From Melieria omissa (Eukaryota > Arthropoda > Insecta > Diptera > Ulidiidae), in the NCBI GenBank assembly GCA_963971225.1, contig OZ020267.1, forward strand, positions 116,322,936 to 116,386,935: DNA of 64,000 nucleotides, given 5' to 3'. Numbering within the stretch: the first letter of the stretch is position 1; each line of letters opens with the position of its first letter. Of the stretch, positions 24,741 through 37,874 are shown piece by piece. The position numbers and the translations under genes were made by a program. The notes beneath the pieces were generated by a model. That model was given only the letters and a program-made list of their open reading frames with translations, was not told where the DNA came from and did no database searches.

Positions 24741-24755
24741 GTAATGGAGGGTTAA

Positions 24756-27700
24756 AAATGCCGTTCAATCCACTCGGACGGCGCGCGGCGTCGAAAAGCG
24801 TAGTCGGCGGGCGTGCTTGACAGCGTTGGTAGTGCCAAAGACAATAAAGTAGCCGACGGGGACAATTGTGCTGGAAATTACTTTAATAACGGGAGAGCTG
24901 GACAAGGTAGCCGTACATAAATACTATCTTCCTACTTACAGCGAATACTTATAGTATGTAATGTGATGCAATGTATTCCTGTGGTCCCGACGCAGCCTAT
25001 ATAGAGCTCACAAGACTGTGTCCGATCAAGTGAGGGTGGCTTCTTTCTGATAACTAATTTTTGTAATTTGTTGCAACTGCAAAGCCACCGCTTTTTTTTT
25101 TCAGAAAGCCAATGTTCATCGGTGGATAAGGGGGCATGGCACTTTTGTTGATTCAATCTTGATTTAATTGAAACATGTTCCAAAAATTCTAACATACACA
25201 ATTAAACATCAGCTCAGAAATTCCCTAACAAATTTCAGTTCACTGCATTTCCAGCTATCTCGCGCTTATAATACTTCGCACAGTGTGCGTCCTCTCTTTT
25301 GTCGTTTCGGCATAATTAAGCAATCAATAGTTTTTGCCAGTATAATTTGCTATCGTAAAATCTCAACAAAATTGCATATCTCTTAAATGACATCAGACCA
25401 GACAGGCGACAGGCGATCAGTTACAATGAGCTCGGACGCAAAAAACCGACCGACGAATATTGGGTTGTGCGAGTTAAATTGACGGCACAATGCAAATAGC
25501 GCTTTCACATGCCGATTAAATTGCGATAATGCGAGATTCAATATTCTGATAATTTGTTGCTGTTGTGCCGAGCGGCCGGATACCAATGGTGTTGGACATT
25601 TGATAAGCAGTCGCAGCGACACACACAGATTTGAGTGGAATATTTGTGTTTGGCCGGGCGCCGATAGTGTTAGAGGCTCAGACGGGATTGGGGGCATCGG
25701 TATTTGAATAGAGGTTCTTTTTGGTCTGCCCACTGCTGAGCTGTGGCGAATGTTGCGCTTTCAACCAAATTACCCATATGTGCTTTTTTCGCGCAATTCT
25801 CAAATCATCCGGATACACCACGTGGTCCTAACAGCAGCGGCATTGGCATTTGCGCTGGGACCTGTGCATTGTGAGTCTGCCTGTGTCAATGCTTTGGAGC
25901 GGACTTCCATGGCCGAAGCGATGTGCCATTTCAAGCAATCCAATAGTTGCAGTCGGGCCTTTCACAAGTTGAAAATCGCATTCGCCTGCCTGCACTGTTG
26001 CGACAAAGCTCTCGGTTGCCATGCAGCCGCCACCAACAATCCTTTTGGCGGGCCTGCCAGCAACATGTGACAGCTGCCAGAACAGCCCCCACTACGCCCA
26101 ACAGTGGTTGCGCTGACAATGCCGCAATAAATGTTGTAGACAAATCAGAGAAATCGCTGTGCACTTACAACTTGGAGGCGCAAAATTGAACATGCGATTC
26201 AACGTTATCGACTGCACTGACGGAGCGGACAATTGCTCCCACATTCGCAAATGTCTCTGAAAATCCAAACACAGAATCCAAAATTTCAAATCGATTAAAT
26301 ACAAAAATAAAAACACAGATGTGAATGACAAAGTCGCAGACATCACTTCGCATGTGGGTGGCATTATCTTTCCGATCCCAAACTATATACAATGCATACT
26401 TATCTGATTATTATGCATAGAATAGCGATTGAAATGACCCAAACAATATTTTGAGACATGGAATAATATAAACAAATATCCCCTTTAATCGAATACTGAG
26501 GGCAGAAACATTTACATCTACTTACATATAAATCGTAAATCGAAGCGATAAAATCGGAAGCCCTGTATTAATGGCTCGAGCGCCAGCGCCAGCACCAGCA
26601 GCCAGCTGCAGTGTCTTACGAATTTACGAGCGGTCTCGAATATCTCGATAAATTTCGCAACATTGCGCTAATGACAGCAGCCGCAACGACATACAATCAC
26701 AACAGCGCGGCACAATGACAGCGGCAGTGCTTGCTCTCGCAATCAGCAGCAGCCTGCAGTCCGTAGTAGTGCATGACAGCGTTTTTCGCTGCCGCCGCCG
26801 TCGCAATTGGCGGCGAGTACGAGAAGAAGTATTTAAACTGCCAGTAGCGGAAGTTCATTATTGTCAGTGATTAATGACAAGAGGCACTCCGAGCGCGCCA
26901 ACACTGCCAACCGCCTCAATAACAACAACAGCAACGAGTTGGACAGCGCGACAGAGTGGAGAAGTGGTTAACGCCATTGCTGTATTGGCCAGCCACCCGG
27001 CAGCCAGGAAGGCAGCCAGCGCCACTACACTTTACGGTTTAGTACTTCCGCTGCGTCGCCGAAGCTATTTTTGTTGTTGTTATTGTTGCAGCCAGTGTCG
27101 CTGCTCCGTTAAAAGGACAAAATATCGCATATGACGTCTGGCCAGCAAATGGCGCTTCTCTCGTCGCGACAAGTGCGGACTGCGGCGTGTGGCTGCGGCA
27201 GGGTGTCGGTGGCAAGTGGCGCTAAGGAATTACCATGTGGCCAATGTTTGATAAAAATCGCATTTGTCGATGACAAAGTGTGACCTGGTGTAAGGACCAA
27301 AGCTTCAAGTATTTTGAATTTTTTCAATTCTTCCGCAGGCACGCCCAGCTTGCCGCACTGATAATTGCAGTATTATCGTCCGTTGCCCCAACCTCAGAGT
27401 GGTCTGCGAACGTGCTGATTTGCTTGCCAGGGGATATCCAATTATTGAATTAGCACCTTGCCACCTCGCACAGTTTGTCCCTTGATGTTTGGTTTGGCCT
27501 TTGACTACGGCATTGAAGTATGTAAGTGTTGCCCGCGGCAGTCGAACGCTGGCGTTGCATTGACCATGAAAGCGATGCGGATAAATCACAGCCTAGAGGA
27601 CGCCAGCCGGCATCATCAACAACATCAGCATCATAGCCTCATCAACTTGGACGGCATAGCGTAGATCGTTAAATCAATTTTATTGTCCTGAGGACGATTT

Positions 27701-28683
27701 GAAACGCAGCACAGAAAAAAACGGAGGGAAACTGTCGCCGCAACAAAAACAGCCGGTCAGCACGTAAATTGCAATAACATCAAAAAGTCATCGGCGATGC
27801 CGAGTTGTTGATTTTCTAACAATGCCCCGGGCAATTGCGGGTGATGCACTCCGCGTTGCACGGACAGTTGGAACATTGAAATACTTTCAATTATGGCAGT
27901 GGGCAGAGGGATGTATCCATCGCAACACTCGCTCACCTCTATGTCTGGCACATCTGCCGACAGCCACAGAGTGAGGTGTTAGTTGTGTGCGCTGGCAGCG
28001 CATTGTCAGCAGCGACCACTCTGCGACCTGTCAATCCCACTCTTAACACTCACTCTTGTCCGCTGGCCGGCTGCTGGTACTTACTCGTTAATGGAAATGT
28101 CAATGCCTGCTTGTAGGTGTGAGCGGGTGTCTAACACTCGTCCTCTCCAGCTGCATGCACTCCACGCAACCTTTTGCTGATATTTTATGTCGCTTTTGTT
28201 GCGTCTGCCGCATGCATTTACCAATAAATTATGATGAGACTGATTTTACACGCTTTATGCAATAACAATGAATTCCGGTTTATTTAGGGTGCTCAGCCCT
28301 GTAATTTAACTGGAATGGCCACAAAAATATCGGTGTAGGAAATATGTGTATATAAGGAAATTAACTATTAGCAAATCATTGAGAAAAAAATTAATTAAAT
28401 TTGAAATTAAATACTATACAATTAAATACAATGAATATTTTCTATCTGCATTGTCAAAAGACCAAAGCTGAACAGAACAGACGGCTATACTGAAAAACCG
28501 CTGTGCATGGGAAAAAGTAACATTTGTATGGAGAAAAATCGTTTAGTTTTTCTAGTCGATAGTTTCTTATTTATTTTTAATTTTGGAAAAAAATTAGAGG
28601 TATTGAGTCAACCAAACCAGCTCAAACGGATTGAAATTCCGTACTTCAGATTTCAATAAAAACTTTAAGGCTATACTTACATA
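24756..28683. other. Gene-poor stretch with GC-rich patches
   Basis: No gene is supported. A plus frame at 25750-26070 (106 codons) starts with ATG and has a hydrophobic run followed by eight cysteines, but it lacks splice, promoter or family support. A TATTTAAA box at 26830 sits about 30 bases before a TTCATTATTGTCAGTG phrase, and an 86-codon frame starts at 26874; this is a possible core promoter and nothing more. GC-rich, CAG/CAA-bearing patches lie at 26560-27250. Confidence 0.4.
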
Positions 28684-29626
28684 TAGGGTTTTCCAACAAG
28701 AGGTGTTATTTTGAATCACCCGGTATTTCGGTAGCTGTCACTTTTGAAGCTTTTATTCTTTGACATTTGACAATTAGAAACTACGCCATTACTAAAAATG
28801 GAACGATACACGCTTCAACAACGCATTGAAATTATTAAAATTCACTACAAAAATGATGAAAATCTTGCAGTCACAGTTCGCAAAACTAAAGCATTTTTGG
28901 GTCGTCGTGAAGCACCTTGTCGGACCGCAATACAGAAATTGGTGGACAAATTCGAGCTATTGGGTCAAGTTAGTGATATGAAGAATAAAACCCGTGCTCG
29001 TTGCTCAAGAACAACTGAGAATATTGCTGCTGTAGCCCGGGCGGGGTCATTGGACCTTACTTTTTCGAAAATTAGGTTGGATCGACAGTTACGGTGAATG
29101 GATTGCGTTATCGAGAGATGATTAATGATTTTTTATGGTCGGAGTTGGATGGTATTGATCTGGACAACGTTTACTTTCAACAAGACGGCGCTACGTGCCA
29201 CACAAGCAACGAAACCATTGCTCTTTTACGGGAAAAGTTTCCGGACCGTGTTTTCTCTGGAAGAGGTGATCACAATTGGCCACCGAGATCTTGTGATTTA
29301 ACACCTTGCGACTTCTTCCTTTGGGGCCACGTGAAAGATACGCCATACGGTGTACGCCAACAGCCCAGCGTCGATTCAAGACCTCAAAGATAGAATTCGT
29401 GAGGCTATCGAGGACATAGTGCAGCCACTTTGCGATTTGGTTATGGAAAATTTCATGAAAAGGTTATGGTCCTGTAAGTGTGGTCGTGGTGGCCATTTGG
29501 CTGATGTTGTTTTTCATTATTAACGGCATACCTTTCTCTTTATTATGAAATAATAATGATCATTTATCTCAACAAATGGCATTTTTCTTTGAATACCAAA
29601 ATAACACCTCTTGTTGGAAAACCCTA
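28684..29626 (+). mobile_element. rosa-like mariner element, copy 2 (internally deleted)
   Basis: The terminal repeats are the same as those of the copy at 9419-10717 (TAGGGTTTTCCAACAAGAGG), flanked by TA at 28682-28683 and 29627-29628. Length is 943 bp against 1299 bp: a block in the middle of the transposase has been lost. It lies in the opposite orientation to copy 1. Confidence 0.93.
28798..29523 (+). pseudogene. Mariner (DD41D) transposase, central deletion
   Basis: ATG at 28798 gives the helix-turn-helix region (to about residue 92). At about 29040 the sequence jumps to the block just before the second catalytic Asp, losing the first Asp. The first frame stops at 29097 after the junction. 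The remaining part (QQDGATCHT, CDLTPCDFFLWG) follows in a second frame from 29094 to 29393 and a third near the end, which finishes ADVVFHY at 29523. About 360-380 bp are missing relative to copy 1. Inactive. Confidence 0.9.
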
Positions 29627-31344
29627 TATTTTCTGTTACAATAAGAATATTTTATTATTCAGATTCGTTTTCGGTAAATGCTCAGACCATAGGGTTTTCT
29701 GGGCTCTAATTACCGACTGGAAATCCAGCTGTGCTGATATATAGGATAGGGTCAACTGTTAACGGTTCTGCTAACGGTAACAGGAATAGAAATAATGATT
29801 TATTAAGCCAGCAAAATATATTTTAATTGCGTATAAAAAACACGCAAAGGTACTCATAGACCGCGTCAACAGATGGCCCCAGTGAAGCGGCCACGTGCTA
29901 TTGTCTAAATATTCAGTGAACTGCGCAATTGACTGTCTACTGCTATAAAATGCCACAAATTAAAAGTACGCCATTATAAATCAAACTGCCTTCTAATGCG
30001 ATTTTCGTGTTGACACCAGCCGCCATCCGCCAGCCAACAACTGACGAATGTGAGCCAGTGCTGAATTTGTTAATAGGGCTCAAGACGGGTATGCGCCCTT
30101 ATCTTCCCACAAGTAATCTACCCTCCCAGCCATCTAGCGCGGCGCGACCGCACTTGATTTTGCATGTTCGACTGCGGCGAGTGTTTCCAAAAAATAAACG
30201 ACCTCCACACTCCGCCAGCCCATCGGCCACGACCGTCCGACAATGACCAGAAAATGTTTTTTAAAAAATTAATTTCGAATGTTGGTGGCAAGAGTAACCG
30301 CAACAGCAACAACAAGGCCAACAATCGCTGTTTAGATTGAAAAATTTAATTTGAGTGCAGCGCAATCCATGCGTTCATCCCCCACACGCCAAGTGATAAG
30401 TCCCGCTAACTTCTAAACTAGCGCAGCGCCGCGCCACGCCGGGCTGAGCTGCTATCGCGGCAAAACCAACTGCGCACTTTGCGCTTTTTGACTTAATTAA
30501 GAAAATTCCCATTTAAAAATCCTGTTTTATAATTTCCCGAAAAAAAATCGTATTATCAACCAGCAGCCATTGCCGGCCACCGCTGGCGAAGTTGGCGTGG
30601 CTCTGGCTACCGGCAACCGTGTGTGGTGTGCAGACGCACAGCTGGACAGGGGGGCGTTTGCTGCGGTTAGAACCTGCTGGGCTGTTTTATTGCGTGAATG
30701 TCGCGATCGTTACGCGCCGATGCGGCTACAGCAAAGCTGCATCTCAATTTGACAAAGTCTGCGCAAAAAAGCGCCGCAGATGAAGTGTGCGGCACTCGAG
30801 CACGGCGACCAAGTATACCGCCCGCTGCTGGCGAGTTGTCGGGCTCGCAAATTGTAATCTCCTGTTGACTGTAAATCAAATAGTCCCAAGGGTATTGCAC
30901 AGCGTGAGCTTAAGTTCGACCTAAATGTGCGATTTTTTAGTTCCGATGTTGGCGTTTCGTTTGCTTTTTATTGCATTGTGCTGCTTGTCTTCCGATTATT
31001 CCCTCTAACCCCATTCTGAATTTCTCCCAGCGAAGGTCATTTTGCGTTTCGGTTTTTGCTGCATTGTTGAATGTTACTGTGTGCAACAGGAAGGGTTGCA
31101 CGCCACTCAGCATGAGCTGAAGTTTGATTTACCGTGCGGCGCTGTTGGACTGCGATAACAATGGTTAAGGGAATTCTCTTTTCGTGCCAAACTCTGCGCA
31201 GAATTAAAAGTCATTTCAGATCTTAAAAAATGACAAATCACCTCTCAGAATTCACTAACAATTAAATTCTCTCACCACAACTATTAAATTCTATGATTAA
31301 CTTTTTATTGATTGAAATGTTTTGAACTACAGTGGTGCATACAG
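29627..31344. other. Gene-poor stretch
   Basis: No gene or identifiable repeat. GC-rich patches lie near 30110-30240 and 30550-30830. Open frames there are short on both strands with no recognisable family. Confidence 0.45.
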
Positions 31345-32303
31345 CAGGGGCGTAGCTAGAACTTGGTCATGGTTTAAAAAAATTGCTTGCCAATTTAGTA
31401 TTACATGTTTTTTAAAGTACACTGCACCTTAAAAAAAGCCAATATTAGGTTTTGCTTTAAAGTTGGCAAAACTTTAACAAAAACATTTCAATTGATGAAC
31501 CAAACTTATGGTGATGATCGTTTATCCTTTGGCAGAGTTCTTGAAATATTATTCATGTTTTTTTGTCATTTTTGTTATTTTGTATACCGAACACCTATAC
31601 GGGTGATCCCAGGCGCTTCCGCCACAATTTTAAATAAAACTCGTCAAATTTTTTTACCTCTTTGTACCTCAGTATGTCTTCAATAAACCCTTTAGAAAGA
31701 AATTTTCTAATATTCTCATAATCGCAAAATAAATCTTTAAAGTTAGGCTTTTTTTCGAAAAACGGACTATCACGATTACAAAAATCGTTGTTAAGGCAAA
31801 AGTTAAGCATCTCAAAAACATAACATTATCGCATTTTAACTGGACACTTTGGCTATCGAAAGACGCCATCCCATCCATAGACAATTGTAACTGATTTTTT
31901 GGCTAAAAGTCGAATTATAACCATCAACCACTCCTCGTTTTCACCTGATGTGGCATCGTGTGACTTTCACCTTATAAAAAAAAAATGATGAAAACGTAGA
32001 ACCCATCCAAAAGGCTTGTACCGACATCCTGAAGGATATTCCAGCCGACGATTTTAAATACTCATTAAACATGCTTTTAGATCATGCAAATAGCTGTACT
32101 GAACCTGAAGGGAACTATTTCAAAAAATCATATCGGTTTCACCAACAAAATTTGTTATTATTCTTTTAAATGTTTAAAGGTCAAACGATTTTTTTGCTAA
32201 TGTGGGGACGTATATGCCATGCATAGCGATTGAAAATGTTTAATAATTATAGGCCTTGGGAGGGGTTCTGACACCCAAAACCCCTCCCTTGGCTACGCCC
32301 CTG
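31345..32303. mobile_element. hAT-like element with CAGGGGCGTAGC ends
   Basis: The left end CAGGGGCGTAGCTAG at 31345 and the right end GGCTACGCCCCTG finishing at 32303 are inverted repeats. The flanking octamers GCATACAG and GCACACAA agree at six of eight positions, consistent with a decayed 8-bp hAT target duplication. The interior carries mariner-type transposase remnants, not hAT ones. Confidence 0.65.
31405..32160 (+). pseudogene. Decayed mariner (SETMAR-like) transposase fragments
   Basis: The N-terminal part (31405-31545) reads KKANIRFCFKVGKT, then TFQLMNQTYGDD, matching the first helix-turn-helix of mariner/SETMAR-type transposases. The C-terminal part (about 31925-32150) resembles the segment around the last catalytic Asp and the tail (IQKACTDILKDIPADDF, then EGNYF). 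The middle and both catalytic Asp residues before it are not recognisable. Several stops and shifts make this an old relic. Confidence 0.6.
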
Positions 32304-35300
32304 GCACACAACTTTTGGGCCAATACCAGTTGAAACCTCATGTTCCACCCAAAATTTTTGATTTAATAGAAACAATTCTTGCTGAATACTTCACCCCTTA
32401 TTTACTACTTAGAAGGCCGATTTTATCACCTCGTTTAGCGTTTGATTCCCGAAAAAGGCTTCACTTTTGTTGCATTGTTATATATTTGTATACATTTTTT
32501 GTGGTTAAAAAAATAATATATGATAGTAATATGCAACTTGGAGAAAAAGTAATATTACTATCGGCGATTAACCGATAAGATTCATGTTGAGCAAGTAGAT
32601 TAGAAATGAATTTTAATATTCTTAAATGCAATGGAAATTATTTTGAAGCCATTGTAGTTTCAGTTGGTAGACAAACCTGAGTTTCGTCCAAATCTTTCTG
32701 TGTATCACATAAGATCTCGCCACAACGAGGCATGTGGTTCGCATCTTAAATGCAATGATATTTTGAGTTTGAGTTTTTCTCCTCGTTCGTGCTAAAAACG
32801 CGTACGAACACATGGAACATACTCGCATGTACATACATATGCCGGGCCCGTAGAACGTGCAGCGCGCGTATTCGCATATTTGCACTTGCGCCGCGTACGG
32901 TTGGCACGGGCCGAAGAATGTGCATCATGTCCGTCTCGTCTGCCGCACTGCAAGAGCGGCAACTTTTATTGCTTCATTAGGGTGGGCCGTCAAAGATGTC
33001 ACTGCGGCACTGCAAGGATGCGTTCAATGCAAATCAACTTTCGCTTTCCTCTTCCGCACATGGCCGACAAACATGGTGTGCGTGTCTGAATTGCGGTAAA
33101 TTGCGCCCTTGGGCGTTCGTTTCAATTTAAGTGTACACACGGCAATTTCCGTGATATTAAAGCAATTTCGATGCTCCTTTTCATTTGTCGGGCCCATTCG
33201 CGCCAGTAGATACACTTGCAGCCGGATGTGTGGTGTCGTCAAGTGCCCTAAAGGGACACTCGACAATGTGTAGTTCAATGTTATCGCCCTCAATGGTCCG
33301 CTTAAATCATGTGCCAAATGCCTTCAGTTTTAAAAAATTCTTCTCGACAGTTGCTTTGTCATCTTAATAGATTTTCGCAGAAAGTTGCTGTGGCGAGTGC
33401 AACGTGGGTCAAATTTCTGCGAATGTACAATAGTAAAGTGAAGTAAGGAGGGGCAACTGAAAGCAAGTCGCAAACACCAGGTTTTCAATTAAAAATGCAA
33501 CGTTTTATTAGACAGAAAACACAATTGGCCCAGTTAAGCAACAAGTAAACACTTACTGTAGACATTATTCAATGTTTGATCTTTTGGACGGGTTATAAGA
33601 CGTTAGATCACTTCATCAATTTGTACAAACTCTGCGGCAATGAGAATTAATCAGTTAAGAAATTGTTTAAAATAAATCGTTGTCTGTATTGTCTGTACTT
33701 TTAAGACAAAATTAGGAAGACTTGTTTTATTTGAGTAGAACAGTGAAGCTGTTCGGATGTGTGCCTAAAACATACAAATTACCTTCTTATTTTCCTCTGT
33801 GGTGCTCCCAAGCGAATCCTCACAGTGTTTTCCAGTCTTCTGTTCCGTATGAAGCCTTAATTAGACTTAGATGTGGACTGCAATGCATTGCATTGGCATT
33901 GTTTACAACGCAATACCAACGACCGCAAATGATACTCTATAGCTCATTTACACTATATTATTTGTTTTTTAGCGATTCCTTTTGTTTGTCGCTGTGTATT
34001 GCTTACCGTTTTCATTTATAGCTTAAATTGTTCGCTCACTAAAAAAGCGGATATCACGCGAGTTGTTGCACATCCAGACGTGCGCTGCATGTTGACTGCA
34101 AAGCCGCTAGCCAGCGCCATAGCGTCAATCATGTGTATGGGCCATAGTTAAAATTATCACCAATTTGCAGTCATCGCAATCCAATTACCACAGCGCGGCA
34201 GCAACGCTTTTCACCGCAACAACAGCAACGAGGGATGCGTGGGCCTTGTGTAGGCCAACTGCTCGGCAAGCGTGAAGTACGTGTGTATGGCTGCGACGGG
34301 ATAGGCGCATGCAGATGGCACAAATGTCAATCGTTGGCTGGCGACGAGCACATGTGAAATGCGTTCATTATTGCAGCGATAATCGGATTATCCCTTCTGA
34401 TGAATGTTTGCAAAACTGCGACAAAACGCAGGCCATCGCAGCGGCGCAATTGCAACTGGGAAATTCGAAATGACTTTGGGCGGACAGCCGCCGCTTATGG
34501 GCGGAGTAATTTGCGAAAATGTCAGTCGACACGAACACCTTCAGGGGCCAAATTATGGCAACAGCAACGGCTCTTGCCGAAATTAACGACTCAATCCATG
34601 GTGCAAAATATACATACGAACAAATAGCGACAACAACTTAACTTATTCCTAAAATGTACATGAAAAATGCGGAAATAGGAAAACGGAGAAATGAGGAGAG
34701 TCAGCCGCGCTGCATCAAATTTCCGACTGCAACTCTACGATGCGTCCCCTTGTTGCCTTTAGTTCAACAACAGTTCCGGTGGTCGTACAGCAGAAGGCAA
34801 CAGTGGAAAACCGCAGTACCAACAGCAGATGAGAAACAGCAATTTACACCGTTGTGCGGTGTGATGTGATGGTGTCGGTGGTAGTTGTGGCAACAGTCAA
34901 AATTATTGTACAACAACAATGCCACAATGCATGCGAACAGAAATGCGATAATGCTGCGTGACGCGTCGAAACACAATCAACAAAACGAGAAGAAAATACA
35001 AATACAATAAAAATCGAAAAATAAATAATAAAAACTTGAGTGTGAATAGGCAATGAGGGAGCAATGCGCGCGGCCATCGGAACAACAGCTACGAGCAGCG
35101 CACACCGAACACTGATTGCAATTCTGTTTGGCACTTGGCGCGGAGGGTGGCGGCAGGGCGCTGCCGGGTACTTATCGTAGAGCAGCGCGTTGGCAGCAGC
35201 CACACCATGCAACGCCTGAAATTGATTGTTTCGCCCCTGCCCAAATGTTGGATGCACCCTGGTCGGTGGTTGTGTCGACGACGTTGAAGCTGATGCGAAG

Positions 35301-37255
35301 GGTACTTGTGCGTTTTTGTGCTGTGCTAACTACACAATAATAATTTTACAAGCAATCGGATAAGAATGCCGAAGGATGCTGTGAAGTGTCCTGCCCGGCT
35401 GCCTGCCGCATCGACAGCGACAATGAACACGATTGCGGACAAGATTGCGGCCTTTGTTCGACGCTCTCGCCTCGCTCGAACGCCTTCTGCGACAGACGTA
35501 AATTCGGCTATAGTGCGACATAAATGCCGATAATCCAGCGGGAATTGATAAAGTACAATCTAAGTTCATTCTGCTCTCACCATTGTGAGTACTCTCGATT
35601 GAGTGTGGAGGAGTGCCAAGGGCTCGAGTTTCGCAGCCGCAGCCACGACCTCGTATTTCTTCTTGAGGGAAATTAAAACGTCTTTCTAATCTCATTGCAA
35701 TACATAAATTATACGCAATTTGTGCTCCTTTTCATTTTACTCCTGCTTATGCGGTTTTTTAATTGAATATACATGTATTTATGTAGGCTCGTTCGTGTGC
35801 GGACTCAAGTTTTGACTGTTGTCTTGTGGGCCTTAGTTTACCTTTGGAACTGTACTTAGTTGGAACCACTTTTAATGGTTTTATGAAATATTTGCCGGTC
35901 ATTGTTGGCAACGTCAATTTGGCAAACTTTTGTTGTTTTTATTGTTTTCAAAAATGCATGTCTATGTAAGATATTTAATTCCTCATATTTGGTAAATATT
36001 AAATAATGAATTAATGTATAAAACGTGAACAGCGGCACTGTAGCAGCCAAAATGATCTATGACGTCACTAGTCAGCAAAAAAGAGGACTAGTCAGTAAAA
36101 GACATTGGTGATACTAATTTCTAAAGCTACATTGACCAAATCGAAGGCACCGCACTCGAACCTTGACAATTAGTGAGGTTATTGTTCCGTAATGCACATC
36201 GTGCAAATAACAATACAAATTGTCCATTTCTAACCGCCACAGACGACTGTTGATAAGTGCAAACACTTTCTTCGTTTTATTAAATTTTGAATAGAATGAG
36301 GTGCCGTTGGAGCGACGTACTTTGGTCTTCTATGTGCTTTCCTCGCTCTTATCAAAGGAACTCAACGTGTAAACGAATCTGTGGTGTGTGTGCCTGATGC
36401 GTGTATTTGCTCTTATCGCAGTTTGCTGGCATCCAAATTGCAGCCAATGGCCAGGAGTCCTTCTGATTGGTCAGCAATGCATTGGATTTAGTGTGGTTTG
36501 GTTCGGTTTGATTGCAGCATGTTGCATTCTTGCACGCCTGCATGGGTCCGTTTGTTTTGCTTACGAAATGCAAATATCGTAAATCCCACAATTGCCACAA
36601 ATAAATTTTTTGTTTTTGCTCCAAACCATATGCAATTTGCTCTGATTGCTTTTATGGTCGAGCGCTGGGCAACAGAAAAGCGCTTTGGAAGATTGTTAGG
36701 CTGACGACCGAAGCGTGTCGTCTGCAAACGTTTGTATTGTCATATGGAAATTAGGTACAAATTTATGTTACGAATTACAATGCAGAAATACGAGTGCAGC
36801 ATTCGCCTGCGCATCGCTTAATAGTGATGCAAAACGATTGATTATGCATTTAAAGAAGCTGGAAGGAGCCGAGCTGTACACTGCCGGCAAAGTGTCGCTT
36901 AAGCCATTTTGCCTTGTTGCCAGAAATGCAGTGGCAGTGCCGCTTTAATTGGCTTTGGGTTAGATGACTAGCATATTGGAAACTTTATCGACCAATTAAA
37001 TATGCGCAATGTATTGTATTGACGTTGCCGATTCAAATATTTTACGGCTATGCGCGCACGTACAAAATCATATATTCTTACCGGCAGCCAGGTGGCATTT
37101 AAATTACACTGTACAACCCGCACTACTCGCTTATAAGAACGCGGCAACTCTCAATCTTAGTAAGTTTAGAAAATTTCAAATCAGAAGAATATCATAGCAA
37201 TAATGGTGTGAAAGTGGCTTTCCTATGTACATAGGATTTGTACATCTTGTATGTA
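32304..37255. other. Gene-poor stretch
   Basis: No gene is recognised. GC-richer parts (32820-33100, 34080-34600, 35040-35300) have overlapping short frames on both strands without domains. A short direct repeat of ACTAGTCAG followed by CAAAA/TAAAA occurs near 36067 and 36088. Confidence 0.45.
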
Positions 37256-37275
37256 CAGCTGCGGTCAAAATAATA

Positions 37276-37874
37276 TAGGGTGTTTTTTTTTTAGAGGTAT
37301 AGAACTTCGAATTGAAATAAAACACAAGAAAATCGTTTTAATGTCTATCAATTTGGCTTTATTGGAAGGATAATTTTATGCCATTAATGTTTAAATATGA
37401 TTTCGGGCATGTGGCGGTCGCGGCTGGCTCGAATAAAGCCAATTCTATAGGTCCAATTTTCAGTTGATGGACAAAGCTCCAATTGCTGTGCACGGTGGCG
37501 AATCGATTCATTCGGGTCCTCTTCAACATTTTGCTCTACAGCGGCAATTGTTTCTTCGGTGCGCACTGTTCGACGTCTCTGCGGATGCGTATTATCACAT
37601 AGAGTAAACGTAGTGCGAAAACGACCCATGGTTAACCGAATTAATTGCTCTGATGGACCATAAAATGGACGGAGCTTGCGGTAAACTTCGCGAACTGAAC
37701 CATTATTTTCGAAATAAATTTGCACGTTTTGCAAGCGTTGTTCTTTTGTCAACCTGTTCATGATGAAATGGCAAACCAAACTGAACATAAATTACATTAG
37801 AGTTGCCAGATTTGACCACAAAATGCCAGTTTTATCTCTATTCGAAAAACAAACCTCTAAAAAAAAACACCCTA
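37276..37874 (-). mobile_element. Mariner derivative inserted in the Tc1 terminal repeat
   Basis: Inverted ends TAGGGTGTTTTTTTTTTAGA and TCTAAAAAAAAACACCCTA are flanked by duplicated TA. Removing 37276-37874 and one TA restores a continuous Tc1 end that matches the other end, which proves insertion into it. The 599-bp element encodes a short fused frame. Confidence 0.9.
37384..37761 (-). pseudogene. Mariner transposase fusion: N-terminal HTH joined to C-terminal tail
   Basis: The frame from ATG 37761 starts MNRLTKEQRLQ and covers the paired helix-turn-helix region (GPSEQLIRLTMGRF, HPQRRRTVRTEETIAAVEQ, SIRHRAQQL). It jumps after LCPST directly to the transposase tail (NWTYRIGFIRASRD, PEIIF). 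It is 125 residues long, open, with the whole catalytic domain deleted. The product could in principle still bind transposon ends, but expression is unknown. Confidence 0.85.

Larger units (their letters stand above)
20374..24751. mobile_element. piggyBac-type TTAA-flanked element with nested insertions
   Basis: A perfect 18-bp inverted terminal repeat, CCCTCCATTACTATCGTC, sits at 20374-20391 and, reversed, at 24734-24751. TTAA lies on each side (20370-20373 and 24752-24755), the canonical piggyBac target duplication. No piggyBac transposase is visible. The 4378-bp interior instead holds a hAT element (20680-23188) which itself contains a LINE fragment, a short GC-rich tandem array (23443-23711) and a segment related to the foldback family (23907 onward). 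The perfect terminal repeat and target duplication show that the outer boundaries are well preserved. Confidence 0.85.

Noticed and set aside
25750..26070. 106-codon plus frame with ATG, hydrophobic run and eight cysteines, looking like a small secreted Cys-rich protein
   Set aside because: No homologue recognised and no splice or poly(A) context. The overlapping frames on the other strand are equally open, so chance is likely. Worth reopening only with transcript evidence.
26830..27134. TATTTAAA box with an 86-codon frame starting at 26874
   Set aside because: The initiator does not fit well and the frame is Thr/Ala-rich low complexity; not enough for a gene call.
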